Source: Hyaloperonospora brassicae (Eukaryota; Oomycota; Peronosporomycetes; Peronosporales; Peronosporaceae). Taken from it: a stretch of 64,000 bases of DNA. Positions within the stretch are counted from its first letter, which is position 1; each line of letters opens with the position of its first letter. A program made the position numbers and the translations under genes. The notes below the pieces were generated by a model. That model was given only the letters and a program-made list of their open reading frames with translations, was not told where the DNA came from and searched no databases. The stretch is from assembly GCA_947650285.1 (NCBI GenBank), contig CANTFL010001463.1, positions 248,001 to 312,000 of the forward strand. The letters run 5' to 3'. Shown piece by piece: positions 31,427 to 44,221 of the stretch.

Positions 31427-34400
31427 AAAAACATAACATTTGACACGTATTAAAGCACGATCCCGTATGGCTTATCCTTTGTCCGCTAAGTTATTAATAC
31501 TGCGTTGCGGCTAGAGGGACTAGGCAACCGTTTGAAAGCACTTCGTGGCACCCTGTAGTGTAACAGGGTAACTATCAAAGACGATCGTCCTTAATGCAGT
31601 ATGTCCTCGCATAAGTGATTTCCGAATCAGATTGTAGCTGATAAAGCTATGATTACTGGCATCCACCGACGACGTTTAAGTGCTGAATATAAACATGGCA
31701 GAGCAATTTTCGAGGCCCGGTCTTTTAACTTTTAATGTAGTTTAGTCAAGCGAACAGGGCCAAATTTAGAGCAAGTACGAAACAACGGCGACTTACACCA
31801 AAGGATGTGGGGCTGCTATTTTACATCTCAGATTGATGAGTTTATCTGGACCTGATGGTCAGCCGTGGCGCTTTAACACGGAATGTTGCCGCTACGCGCT
31901 TTGCTACGTGAGATCAAGCAGGTCTTCTCAACAACAGATTAGGTCAATAAGAGAGACAAACGAAGTACGTATCAATGTGCTCCTTATAGCGGGGGGGGGG
32001 GTGTAGCTCTTTTCGCTCATAAGTGGTTGTCTGGCCCAATATCAGCTGATACGAGGTGATCTATATATGAACAATTCTACTGGGACGAGGAAACCTCTTG
32101 TTTTAAAGAAAGATGTAGTATCAAATATCAGTTTCAAATGTACATACAGCGTGCTGGATCGACGCTGAGCCATCACGGCTTCTTGTAAGAAACTATTGTG
32201 CGATAAAGTAATGGAACTCTCAACGCGTTACACCTGGAAGCACTTCGTCGTCTCTCCATCCACAACACGCGCTCTACCGATGTAAAACGCGAACGGCGCC
32301 ACGTTGTCCTATGGAAAATTTCCGCATCTTACCGCACTTACAAAGGAGCTCTGCGTCGCCTCGCAGACTTCGCTGTAATTGCAACTGTCACGGCAATGCT
32401 GACATTTGAAAAGCAACAGCTTGTAGCATTCAAGATTACGTCAACACAGGCTGTTTTACGCGAATCTGCGACCTTTAACACCGCCGTGTCAGCAACGGAA
32501 GTCGATGTCAAATTTGACGTCTCATGCTATCGAATGTGGCTAAGAAGAGCCTTTCTCTTGACCGCTATCGATATTGTGTGCGGTGCTGTTCGAAACCGCC
32601 CACATGTAGCTGCGCTCGCGCGTACCCACTTCCCCCTATTCAGGAAGACCGGAAAGACAAACCGTAGTTTCTGGATACGATTGTTGCCAACCCGGATAGG
32701 TTCCCGGACATGGATTCCGTCCATACTGAATTGTGTCGGAGCCACACAAGTTAGCCACCACCACATCTCTGCCCTTTCCACTGAACCAAGGCCGACTGTA
32801 GATGCTGCATAACATACATCATACATGACACGTCGAGCTCTGGGTCGCTCTTGTGTCGATCATCTCAATGAAGCAAGTTCACGTGTTCGTTTCAGATTTT
32901 TAATCGCTGGCTATTAGTATTTTCTCCGACTAAGAATGGTCCATGTCGCTCATCTTTGGGTGACAGAACAGCAAAGATGCTGCTTTCTCACAGCAGAAGG
33001 ACTTGAGCATCAAATAGTCGCAAATCAACCACAAATATCTTTATTATGAGGTGCAATAGCCTATATCCTGGTAGATTGACTCGGTCTAGTACACCACCAC
33101 TGCGTTCGCGCCGATGTCTTTCCTCTAGTGAATATAAATTTGGTGACCAAATCAGCTGCTTTGGTTTCTTTCACGTACTACAATCTTCGCGCAGCTTTTT
33201 GCCGCACTGCCGCACGCTAGCATCAGTCCACGCTGCCGACGCTTCTGATACCTACGCCAAATTGCGTCGGGCATCCAAAGATCCCAGCAAGAGCACTGCG
33301 GTCTACTAAGCAAAAAGGAGAATTGTGCCTTAGTTGGCAATAATTCTCCTTCTCCCATCGTTGCGCAGGGCGCGCAACCGTATGCCACTTCGTCGAGCAA
33401 CGAGAAGCAACATGTAATGTGCTTACTCATTACGGCACAGGCCCATGGCGTTCAAGCCTCTCGTTGCTGGATTAAAGAACGACTAACGATTCTATGTGCG
33501 CCGAGGGGTTGATCTACCTTTCCTCACGGTTAGCCGTTTCGAGCTTTTGGGTTCTATAGCCGTCAAGTGCACCGACGGCAAACGTTGTAAGAACGCCGAA
33601 CGACCAGTAGTCATTGAATGCAGCTTTGCAAGTCATATCCCTATATGACTGGGCACCATGAGTGTATCAATATAAGTATATCGCACGATTTGTTTACGTT
33701 AGAACGACGTGTCTTGCACGACGTTGTTCGGAAATCGATTGGATCAACAGTAAATTCGCCCCCGTTACATAGACGTCAACGCGACACTCGTTCTTATTGG
33801 TTCAGAGTGTCCACGGTAGCATGCTGCCGTTCGCAAATACTGTGCCTCCAACTATCGTATGTCTAGAGAATTATCGGTTCACCTTCGCGCAAGGTGCTCA
33901 TTCTAGCTCGGTAGTCCTTCTCAATTGAACTGTGGCTCTGTCAAGATCGCATGGAAAAGAAGAGGCTTCGAGCATTTGCAGGGTGGAGTACCGACTTCTG
34001 TTCACGTACGATGTTGCCAACCGCACCAAAGCAGATGTTTTCAGCTCGTCATAAGTGAGAACTAGGCCATTACGAATCTAATGGAGAAAAGCATTTCGAG
34101 TCCGAGACTCTTGATGCAGCACAAACGAGAAGCAAATCCCATGCATGCTCGGAAGAACATAAACACCGATGTCAGGGGGCCCTCGGCGCGTGATGAAGGG
34201 TCTGGAATCCCGTGTAACCAACTGATATCACGCTGAAAAAAACTACAAGGCGAATGGAGCGAAAGCAGCGACTTCTTTTTTTCGGATATCATACTTCTTG
34301 GCAACCCTTTATTACAAGGTGTATCCTACGGGTATGCGCGCACACTCTTACAACTCATCGGATAACTAGCAACCCTAGTCGTTCTTGTGCTCTGGAACAT

Positions 34401-37400
34401 CCCAATCATCCTGGTGTGACTAATGTTGGTCCACAAGATTACTCGGTATTAACTATAGATCCTTCTTGTGTCGCGCTTATTGTAATAAGGCCACCGCACC
34501 ACAAGCTCCAACAACCACGTAAGATATTTTTTGAGTGTGCGATTCCAATTATAAATGGGATTTTCCCTTAGCATTCAAAATCGGTCATTTCATCCACCAG
34601 TAGTGAAAAATGCGAATTGTTCATAACGGGGAGCTTTGATGGCTTGATCCAATTACATGGCGTTGACATAAGTAAATGTCAATGCAAATTTTATCTTAGC
34701 GGATGATATTTTTGACTGTCAAATCCAAGTGTATCACTTAAGACGTGAATATTACCGAAAGCGTGATCTGGTTTCTTCCATTATTGATACCGGCGTCTAA
34801 AATTAACCAACCGACGTATATTTATTGATGGACGCGCGCAATAAACAGACGGTTTAAGCTCTTTTTAGTAATTATTGTTAAACAAAGGTTTAACAAGATC
34901 TGAATAGGTTAGATAGCTGTACATGATACAATTACATTCTAGAAAGACAACTATCGTATAGTTAGTCGTACAGCTCCCGCATATCTTATGTGTACGTGAG
35001 GATACGAAACACATGCACATACTGATGTCAGTGTGGGTGGATAATGCTGTGTGCAGTGTTTGCGCAAATTCTTACACATGGTTTTATTCAAATATTTAGA
35101 AATCATCTCGTAGTGTGCATTAGGGTCACGCAAGCTGCATGGTAGTATTCGCGTTTATGTTGCAACCTAACAGATCGTCACTTATAAAAATTTGCATATA
35201 ATGTATCACACTTTACTTTTTACACACTTACATCACCATAGAGTGAATAAGTTACTCACACGCACGCACGCACAATGTGCTTGAATGTCAATTATTAAAC
35301 GCGAAGATATATAATAGCATGAGTAATGCTTCGGACTAGCAGGAGTTTCAAATCACTAGTGCCACAACATTCGTAGTATCTAGATCAGCTACAATATCGC
35401 CTTTAACCTCCATATTTGCCGTATGATCTCCATCAAGGTATTTGTTTGATACAAGTAGTTGGAGATTATGGAACTATCTAACGAAGTGACATAATTGCAT
35501 GTTGATGATATTCGAAATGTCAATTTGAACAGTAATCCTTATCGATTACCTTCGAGGAAATTGCTTCGAATAGAAGCATGTGATGACTTCTGATCATTGG
35601 TTGACATATGTCATGCTTCTACCAGCGCGAATTATCAATGATTGAACCGCGGAATGAATTCGAACGGGTAGAAACAGCTTGTATATGTATAATTGAGACA
35701 TGTGAATATGCACCTGGAATCATATCAGTCAATCTCGCTCACGCGATGCACCGCTTACACCCCAAGATGATCTCCGATCGCCATGACTACAGAACGTTCG
35801 ACATCACTATCACGCTCATCTGCTAGAGCACCCTGTGGGGATAGCTCAAATTCCATAATTGTCATGTCCTAATTTTCGATGAACAGTCCACACTTCTCGA
35901 TATCAACCTTTCCATTGCGCGTTTTAGCATTACGTCGCAAACTTGGTCCAAATTATTATAGTTTGGCACACGCCAATCGTCTTAATTATCACCATTGCAG
36001 TGCTCTGTTGCAGCCGCCGCGTACAGCGTAAACTTGGTCGGAACGATCGCCTCGCAGACGGTAGCCATGGCGTCATCATGCTCCAATACGATAGGGTATG
36101 CACCAGTCGCGGCTCTTTACATGTCTAGGATGCGCGACGAGCGTAAAATATCGGTGGCTCTCCGAAATCAAATGTGCATGGTATTATGATAAAGATACAA
36201 TATGTGTTTATGACGTATGCTACAAGACAGCACAAAACTTTTCTACGCGAGAACATACGTGTACAGGTTCTATTATCTTCACTCAATCCCTCCCTCAATC
36301 CACTACCCCGAAACCCGATAACGTTTTATTTCGCCAATCGAATTGAAAGAAAGATATAAGGTGAGTTAAATCCATTTGCGTAGTATATCAGTGATTCAGT
36401 CGTTCGATGGTACGGCTACGTTGCTTATAACCCTTCTTATACTATTTGTATATTTTAACCACGTGGTAATCTGTACTTTTATTACTTGTTTTTGTTGTTA
36501 TGAACTAACTAGATGAGACAATGTCATATTTTAAGGCGCGTAAACAGCTCGATGTAGAAAGTTTAAGCTCCGTCTCGATGTAGCATGACGTGAGATGTAC
36601 ACAAGCTACTAGAGCATATATGTTTAATTGATAACCAACAAAAGTTTGACTGGTGCTATTGCAGATGATCATGAAGATGTGTGCTGATATTTCAAATAGT
36701 TAGACACCCATCTTCTTGGCGTAGAACTTACTAGATCTAACAACAGGACATAGACGCGTTAAAGTGAAGCGGATCACCCTCCGCTTGTCCGCCACTGGCA
36801 TAGCACAAGCTATTTGCATAGAACTAGTTTAAATAGATGCATTAAATTCTTTCGTAAATGTACATGAAGAAGGAGGCTTCTAAATTCCTATAAAAGAACA
36901 CAATAGAGGTTAGCACTGTGTTAAATTTAGTCAAGTGGTCTAATAATAATATTGTCTATGATCTTACTTACGCTAATGTAAACTCCAAACTTGAACTGTA
37001 GATACTTGTTCACCACCCATGCGCTCGTTTAATAGCGATATGTTATAACGTTGGTTGATATAATGGCCAATATACACAAAATAAGGATCAAAGCTGAATA
37101 TTACTTGTGAGCATAATGTCTTCTATGGACAAAATTCACTTTCATAAGTAATGTTTGTCAATATTCTTTGAAAGGTAATGTTGGTGAATAGAATTAATTG
37201 AGATATTAAGTTAATCGATTCAATCCAGTGTCAAATACTAGTAACGAGCTCACCTCGTTAAATTCGGCATAAAAGGAAGAGTCTACATGAAATGCGATTC
37301 ATATATAAATGCACGCTCGACATCGACAACATATAAAAGGTTATGCGAAGGCGATTATTTGCAATTCGAAATTGTAGCATTGTTGGCTGAAGTGGACGTT

Positions 37401-38143
37401 TATTTATTGTTGTTTTGTTTTGTTATGTCGGCAATACACTAAGTGTCTTGTCTACTGGGTAATACAATTCAGGTATAGCCGTAAACGGCTGCAGCTACGA
37501 CTAAAGGACGGCGATGCTTGCTCGCGATCTACTAAGTGTAATCTAAGAAGGAACAAGGTTGGTAAAGTGATACTGTGTGACGGATCAAACATCAAGAAAC
37601 TGCTCGTTGTTTACTTGTTGGTCCAATAAATTCAATAACTGATGCCTAAAACATGAGGTTTTGGATGCAGTTTATATACGCTGTGAAACAAACTAAATGT
37701 GCATGCCCATTTGAAGTACATAGCCGGTGTAATTTTCATTGATTTCTTTGGTCCGCGTTCTATACATGGCTCTTGATAAAAAAATTATTTTATCCATATT
37801 AATGCAATATTTAATAAATTTGGTGCAATTTTTCAACATTTAATTATTTAATGCATTTCTCATATTCGTTCGTGCCAGGGTATACAGTCGTCCCTTCATA
37901 TAAGAACCTTAATAGAAGGTTGAATTTCTCTATGAGGAACGTCGTGTTCCGCACAAATTTGCGTCACTTGGTTTTTGTATGTTGACTCTATATAAGAGAC
38001 TTATGAAATAGGGTTCCATAACAACGCGCACCAACCACTAGTTTCCATCTTTGTTGGACTCGCAACAGTTTCGCATTGACTGACACTTTACATATTTGCT
38101 TACGTTCCACCTCAACCACGTCGAAAAATGAACTATCCTGAAG
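31427..38143. other. AT-rich region without supported genes
   Basis: Composition is visibly more AT-rich than elsewhere, most strongly at 34600-38100. Frames at 32396-32812, 33046-33309, 35608-35826 and 35943-36128 have no recognisable domain. A run of ten G lies near 31991-32000. No promoter, RNA gene or coding structure could be supported; it may be old, heavily mutated repeat. Confidence 0.5.
32226..32250 (+). repeat. Possible relic of a gypsy LTR/primer-site junction
   Basis: GCGTTACA followed by CCTGGAAGCACTTCGTCG resembles the LTR end plus primer-binding site of the elements here (CCGTTACA then CCTGGTAGCACTTTGTAG). No LTR is readable to its left. Confidence 0.3.
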
Positions 38144-39860
38144 ATGGAGCAAAAGCGTCAGGTGCAGGTGTACATCACACGCACACCAGGCATTAGACTA
38201 TTCCTAATACAAGACTGGTTCAGGGAGAAACATAAGCCTTCGAATTTTCACAACGACAAAAAAACCTCGTCAGGGCCCAGCCAACGCGTTTCTTGCCACG
38301 AGAAGAAAGTGCAATCGAAAGGTGCTGTTTCCAGCGTTTGAAGCTGAGTTCTTCGCATTCTATCGTCTTAATGACGGCAAAGTGATTCTCATAGACGATC
38401 TACTGCTAGAAAAAGGTAGCCCAACCAGGGCTGATCAAGCGCTAAGCGAGAACGACCTGCGGTTTCGAACGGATGGCTGCCCAAATTTAAGAATCGACAC
38501 GGCATCCAGCAGCATGTGTTCACGTCGAGGCAGACTCAGTTGATCGCGCTCAACTCGCATTGAATCGAATATAGCTTAAAGAGCTGATTGAAGAATTTTA
38601 ACCTCGAGATGTATTTAATTTGACAAATCAGCTCTCATCTATCGCCTACCTCTATACAACACACTGGCAACGGTCAAGCGCAACGTAATGAAGTCAGATA
38701 AGGATCGTACCACAGTCGCAATGTGCTGCAACATGAAAAAGACCGAGAAGATGGGTCTTGTTGTCATAGGCAAGTCGAAACAACCACGAGCATTTGCAAA
38801 GCCAACTCTAAGCAAATGAAGGTTTTGTACTTCAACAACCAGACTACGTGTCATAACAGGTCAACGTTTGCTGAGTGGCTCCGGCATTTCGATGCCCAGA
38901 TGCACAAGAGGCGAGTGTTTCTTCTGCCGGACATCGCGTCGTGTCACTATGGCGTCGCTGAATGCTACAATGTCAAGCTGGCATTCCTGCCACTAACTAT
39001 GACAGCTCACTTGCAACCGATCGACGCAGGTAAGTTTATATGGATGTTCTTTTGACCAGCAATTTCTCACGTGTTGTTTTTCTGATAGGAATTATACGGA
39101 AATTGAAAGCGCAGTATTAAAAGAATTTTGTTCGATGTATCCTGGATGCGATTTACATCAGAATCGACCGATAGTTAAATAACCTGAAGGCTTTGTGCTT
39201 TGCGATATCAAGCTGGTAGGAGATACCCGAGCAAGGAATTCGCAACTGCTGCAGCAAGTGTGGTATCGTGGGGGTGGTAACGATGGCCGATTACACCCAT
39301 CTACGCGACTACAACAAACGCATCGATGATACTGGTGAGAACGAGCTAACTAAGCTTATGGAAGATTTGACTTGCAGCGTTCGTGTCGTCGATTACATCG
39401 GTGTGGATGACGACGAGCCGATCGATTGCGACTCGGTCGTAATAGATCATTAAGCAACTGAGAAAGACAATGATGGTGACAGTGCCAATTAGGTGACGAT
39501 TGGTACATCCGAGGCTCTAAGCATTTGTCTCCGTCTGTCATCATTTCTTTCACTACAGCATGATAGTGGCGAATTGACGAAGAAGCTGGCAAATATCACC
39601 GAGCACGTTAGACGGCAGTGCTCGATGCTAAAGACTCAGTGTACCATGGATGTATTTCTTCGAATGGGTTCAGATTTACCCTCCATAAAAGAGCATTTTT
39701 ATAAGGAACGAGGCAAAAAGCCACACATTTTGGTCCGCTATATAGAGAAACGAATGAAGCTAAGGAAGGTATGGCACGTATTCAACGATATTGACGATAC
39801 CATTTACCGTAAAGATAATTTAACGACACATCTTTTCATAAGTCTCGTTGCTTCTACGTA
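38144..39860 (+). pseudogene. Pogo/Tigger-like DDE transposase (CENP-B/JRK type)
   Basis: Coding traces in cut-and-paste transposase order. A frame from ATG 38144 gives the N-terminal part. 38322-38543 and its neighbouring frame encode a CENP-B-like DNA-binding region (LFPAFEAEFFAFY; GWLPKFKNRHGIQQ). 38723-39029 encodes the DDE core with FAEWLRHFDAQM, LLPDIASCH (second acid, codon 38930-38932) and LQPIDAG (third acid). An intron at 39030-39088 (GTAAGT...GATAG, 59 nt) splices to IIRKLKAQY, the expected continuation, followed by TAA. Later frames (39268-39453, 39493 on) fit a C-terminal tail. Several stops and shifts; inactive. The 3' end runs into the tandem repeat. Confidence 0.75.
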
Positions 39861-39879
39861 TGCCGATTGGGAACATACT

Positions 39880-40895
39880 AGTGGGGTAGGAATCGCTCTG
39901 TTTGACTCGGTGCGTCCGACTTGTCTGGTTCTCATTGCTGAGCTGGCCTAGAAGCAACAGATGTTATGAATACGTCTCACTGCGTCCGACCAGCCAAGGT
40001 TTGCTCGTTGGATTCGACTTGATTTGTCTGACTCGCTTCGGCTGCCTGGCTAGTCCGACTCGTGGGATAGGTCTCTCTATGTTTAATTCGGCGACTTTGA
40101 ATTGTCTTGTTCCGCTTGCTGAGCTGGTCACGCAGCGTCAGACGTTATATATACATCTCACGGCGTCCGACCATCCAATGTTTGCTCGTTCGATTCGACT
40201 TGATTTGTCTGACTCGCTTCGGCTGTCTGGCTAGTCATAATCGCGGAGTACGACGCGCTCTGTTCGACTCGGCGCGTTAGACTTGTCTGATTCCACTCGG
40301 TGAGCTGGCCTTTCAGCGTTAGACGTTATATATACGTCTCACGGCGTCCGACCAGCCAATGTTTGCTCGTTCGATTCTACTTGCTTGGTCTGACTCGCTT
40401 CGGCTGTCTTGCTAGCCCGACTCGTGGATTACGACTCGCTCTGTTCGACTCGGTGCGTCCGACTTGTCTGGTTCCGCTCGCTGAGCTGACCTCGTAGTGT
40501 TAGACGTTCTACATACGCCTCACTGCGTCCGACCAGCCAAGGTTTGCTCGTTGGATTCGACTTGATTTGTCTGACTCGCTTCGGCTGCCTGTATAGTCCG
40601 ACTCGTGGGGTAGGGCTCTCTATGTTTAATTCGGCGACTTTGAATTGTCTTGTTCCGCTTGCTGAGCTGGCCTCGCACCTATCGTCTACTTGGATACGTC
40701 TCACTGCGTCCGACCAGCCAAGATTTGCTCGTTGGATTCAACCTGCTTGGTCTGACTCGCATCGGATGTCTGGCTAGTAGGACCCGTGGGGTAGAACTCG
40801 CTCTTTTCGACTCGGTGCGTATGACTTGTCTAATTTCGCATAATGAGCTGGCCTTGCAGCGCTAGTCGTTCTGCATACGTCTCCCTGCGTCCGTC
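39880..40895 (+). repeat. Tandem repeat, ~181-bp unit, about 5.5 copies
   Basis: The blocks TTTGCTCGTTSGATTC and CTCGCTTCGGCTG recur at spacings of 180, 180, 182 and 182 bp, with other shared blocks such as GTCCGACTTGTCTG. Copies are diverged by roughly 10-15% by eye. Long open frames on both strands across it are by-products of the near-codon-multiple period. Confidence 0.9.
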
Positions 40896-41445
40896 CCCTG
40901 ACAGCACTGTCCACACTAATGTGACCGCACACTCCGCACCCATGTAATAGCACACTCTACACCCATGCGCCTTGTGAAGCGGTCTTGTTGCTTGCTCACT
41001 TTTTCTGGTAGACTGTTTTGTTCTTGCAATCACACGGCCTCGGAGCTTTATTGCTAGTCCTGGAAGAAACTGAAAAGAGCAGCCAGCCACCACTCGTTCA
41101 TGCCAGTGGCGAATGAAAGCCGAAGTCACGACAGTAATGCCGGACTGACCAACCGATAGTTCCGGCAGTGCCACGCGTCTACGCTGACGTTGTAACAATA
41201 ACAGATCGTCAGTAATGTTTTTGTGCGCTTTGCGCTGGCTCGGGAGTCATCTATCGGGCAGTCTTCTTCACTCACTGCTGCTTTTGTCTGAATCTTATTC
41301 GTCATCCCCTTCTTCTTCTTCTTTTTCTTCTTCTTCTTTTCCACTATCACCACTCTCATTGCCATCGCCTATTACATCATCCCCGCTGCTTTTGTCTTCA
41401 TTATCTCCGACATTTTCATCACTGTTGCATCGAATCTGGCATTCG
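40896..41445. other. Spacer with TTC-rich microsatellite
   Basis: No gene seen. 41303-41341 is a TTC/TTT-rich tract (GAA-rich on the minus strand) that would encode a Glu/Lys run if read with the truncated gypsy frame. The gypsy homology of element 3a stops just to its right. Confidence 0.6.
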
Positions 41446-42002
41446 GTAAAGAACTTGTCGATCGCTAGCACCTTTTCACGAGGCAGTGGCCAATGCCTCA
41501 TGACAAAGTCCTTTGAGCCCGGCTTGAGCTCGATCGCGTGTCGAGTGTCTTTGTCCTTAGGCAACTCGCATGGAACGGATTCAGGGAATACATCCTTGAA
41601 TTCGATCAAATCCTTATACAAAGCCTTTGTCTGAAGCGACTTTCAGGATTCATATTCATATCTCTCAATCCGAGTCTTCTCATTGATGAAGCTTTCGTTC
41701 ATCGATGAATTGCTTAGAACCCTCTCAGTCTCAGTAAACACCGTTGCAGATCGAATATCGGTAACGTACTCGTCCTCCGCGACGAGTACACAGATCTGCT
41801 TGACTTTGCCTTTACGCAGATTGCGCAAGAACCGTTTCGGTTCTAGCGTCGGCAGTTGAGCTATCTTCGAAGTTAACTTCACAGACACAACCAGATCAAG
41901 CGTGTAAGCGCCTACGCTTGATCCGTCATTAACCAAGACATTCAGTGTCTCGATTACTTCCTGGGAAATAACTTCCACAGGTTCCAGGAGAGCTTTCTCC
42001 AC
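41446..42002 (-). pseudogene. Pol N-terminal fragment of element 3a
   Basis: Reads the region between protease and RT (LPTLEPKRFLRNLRKG; VFPESVPCELP; HWPLPREKVLAIDKFF). Interrupted by TGA at 41645-41643 where 3b has TGG. It then continues into unrelated acidic low-complexity sequence to 41295. Confidence 0.75.
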
Positions 42003-42107
42003 AATGTAGTGACCATCTAAATTTTGTTCTTGTACATTCGTGCTAACGACCTCACCACGAGTGAGGCCATCGCACTCGCTCGTAGTGCACCCACGTAAAT
42101 GTGGGCG

Positions 42108-42560
42108 TTACAAAACATTCTTCAAGTCGTCATCTGAGGAACAAGTAGCAGGTATCGTAACTGATCGATGCTGCCATCTCACCCTTGGCTCATATCTCCT
42201 GATCCAAGGTAGTCCTAGGATGACATCAAACTTGTCATCAAGGTAGAGTACGATGAAATCATCATCGTACTGTTCGCCTTTTAACGTGTTGTGGATTCCG
42301 ACTACAAGTTTCTTCACAGTGATCGATGCGCCTGTCGCTAGGCGCACCGTCATTCTCATTGGAGGAATCTCCCGCTCCACGAAGCTAAAACTTCCTGCCT
42401 CTAGCGACTGGCGACGAACAAAATTGTTCGACGCCCCACAGTCAACTAGGGCGCGAAGTGACAAGTCCTTTGTCATTTCCAATATCAAGGTGATGAGAGA
42501 CACCTCATCACCAAGTGCAGAGACACACAGGGACTGCGTGTAGGGAGCAACCTTCGTCAA
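42108..42560 (-). pseudogene. Aspartic protease of element 3a
   Basis: The whole protease region is open here: VDCGASNNF active site, intact FVEREIP, and FDVILGLPW, which is lost in elements 1 and 2. It ends at TAA 42110-42108, a stop also found in 3b. Confidence 0.8.
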
Positions 42561-42610
42561 TAGATTTGCGAATTCTCTTGATGTTTCTGGATCAGGAGGG
42601 CGCTCTGCAC

Positions 42611-43724
42611 CTACTGACCCCGACCATTTTTTGATGGTTGGCCTCGCTGTTGCGGCTTTGCAACAGCATCGGAACCTCGCCCTCCAGTTCTCCTTACTGG
42701 TGGACGATTACTGCGCTCAGCACCGCGAGGTGCTGAGTGGGGGATAATGCATTCATATGCGTAGTGTCCCAGTTTATGACAGCGATGACATCCCACCGAT
42801 CGCTTGTCATTCGCAGGGCGAGGTTTCTCTCCCTTTACAGTACAGAGGTCCATTGGCTCTGGACCTCCGACCGCTGATCGTCTCTGCGGATGAAAGGGGG
42901 TTAGCGTAGTGTGATCCTGTCTCACACTTAAGTCTTCTTGCTCAGCAGCGAAGGTTGCTTCGGAGAGCGTCTTTAGCTCTCCGCGGAACAGGTGGTCCCT
43001 GACGAGACCATCTGAAAGCCCTTGAATGAATATTGTGATCAACACGAATTCACTCACAGGGTTCACTACCATGCAGCTTGCAAGGTAGCGTACATGCTGA
43101 GCGTAAGCGTGAACCTTACGCTTACACTGTTTGATTACGAGGAGTTCAGATAGTGTCCTGAACTCTGCTTTGGGAGGCTCAAACGTCTCGCTGAGCAAGG
43201 TCTTGAAGATCCTCAGCGACCCAAACACGTTTGGGTCGTGCAACGTGGGATTCAGGTTCCAATTCCTGGCGTCCCCTGCCAAGTACGACAGATCGAATGC
43301 AACTTGCGTTCGTTCGCTCGTCGTCGATGCGACGAGCATCGATGACATCGTCCAGCTCGACGAACCACCTCAAAAGGGAGTCTTCATCGACTTCCCGATA
43401 CTTGGGGACCTCTAGCTTTATAGACCCCGGTCGACGCTCACGCGTCGGCTTTGCGGACTGAGACTGTCTCAATTCTTCGTTCCGCTGGTAATATTTTTGT
43501 TGCAACAAGGTCACCTGCGCTCGCGACTCATCAAGTTCTCGTTGCAAGAACTTGCTAATGAAGGTACGCTGCTGGTCTCTATCCCTTGTGGATAGCATGG
43601 CCCAGATAGCTTCTTTGCCAACGGTCGAACTCATTCGCTCGATCGCACTCCATTCGATATCGCTCAAATGGGAGTAGCTTTCATGGGTTCCGTGAAATCT
43701 GTCGCCTTCTACTTCGTCCCGCAT
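42611..43724 (-). pseudogene. Gag of element 3a
   Basis: ATG 43724 opens a frame with the N-terminal helical part and RWFVELDD capsid motif. A 4-bp tandem duplication (CGAA on the minus strand, near 43313-43320) shifts the frame. The rest continues from about 43348 to 42611, with an intact zinc knuckle CHRCHKLGHYAYEC. Codon 41 is TGG (Trp), whereas 3b has TGA. Confidence 0.85.
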
Positions 43725-43762
43725 GTTTATGTTGGGCGATGCGAGTGTGGTACTTGGACGGA

Positions 43763-43778
43763 CTACAAAGTGCTACCA
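43763..43778 (-). promoter_or_regulatory. Primer-binding site of element 3a
   Basis: Minus strand TGGTAGCACTTTGTAG, two bases from the LTR; TGGTAGCA fits the initiator Met-tRNA 3' end. Confidence 0.7.
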
Positions 43779-43780
43779 GG

Positions 43781-44221
43781 TGTAACGGGCCACCGACGAC
43801 TACGTAGTGGTTAACCAGTACGGAGTTTACTATCACTGACTGTAGTGATAGTCAGTGCCCAGCTAGGTGTAGAACTACACAGAGGAAGGTAGAACGACTA
43901 AGGTGAAAGACTCTAGTAGTAGAAAAAGTAAAACTGTTATTAATATAATTAAGTCCTATAACTCTTGTATCTCTGTTTGTCCTGACTTAATTATACTAAT
44001 GTAACAAAATGTATGGTAACGTCTACTCACCACCCATTGCGCGCGTCTAGCAGCGATTGGTAGGTTGATATCATCACGATATCAACCAATGAGTAGACAC
44101 TTCGGTCATCTTCAACAAAATCATCATGCTCAGTGATATTGTTAAAAAATATTCAACGTAATATTCTTTATTGCCATTTTATTCTTAGTGACAATTTCAT
44201 GTTACGGGCTACCCCGTTACA
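43781..44221 (-). repeat. 5' LTR of element 3a
   Basis: 441 bp, TGTAACGGG...CCCCGTTACA. Contains an inner GGTTGATATC/GATATCAACC palindrome and an ACTATCACT/AGTGATAGT inverted repeat. Confidence 0.9.

Larger units (their letters stand above)
41446..44221 (-). mobile_element. Ty3/gypsy element 3a, 5' portion only
   Basis: Related to, but clearly distinct from, elements 1 and 2. Holds a 441-bp 5' LTR, primer site, gag, protease and the start of pol, then loses homology at about 41446, at the N-terminus of reverse transcriptase. No RT core, integrase or 3' LTR remains. Confidence 0.88.

Noticed and set aside
32396..32812. Open frame of 138 codons in the AT-rich region
   Set aside because: No domain or splice context; a same-size frame exists on the opposite strand, so coding is unsupported.
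35260..35275. Short CACG microsatellite
   Set aside because: Only about four units; nothing beyond simple repeat.
39902..40865. Several long open frames on both strands across the tandem repeat
   Set aside because: The repeat period is close to a multiple of three, so stop-free frames recur automatically; no domain is present.
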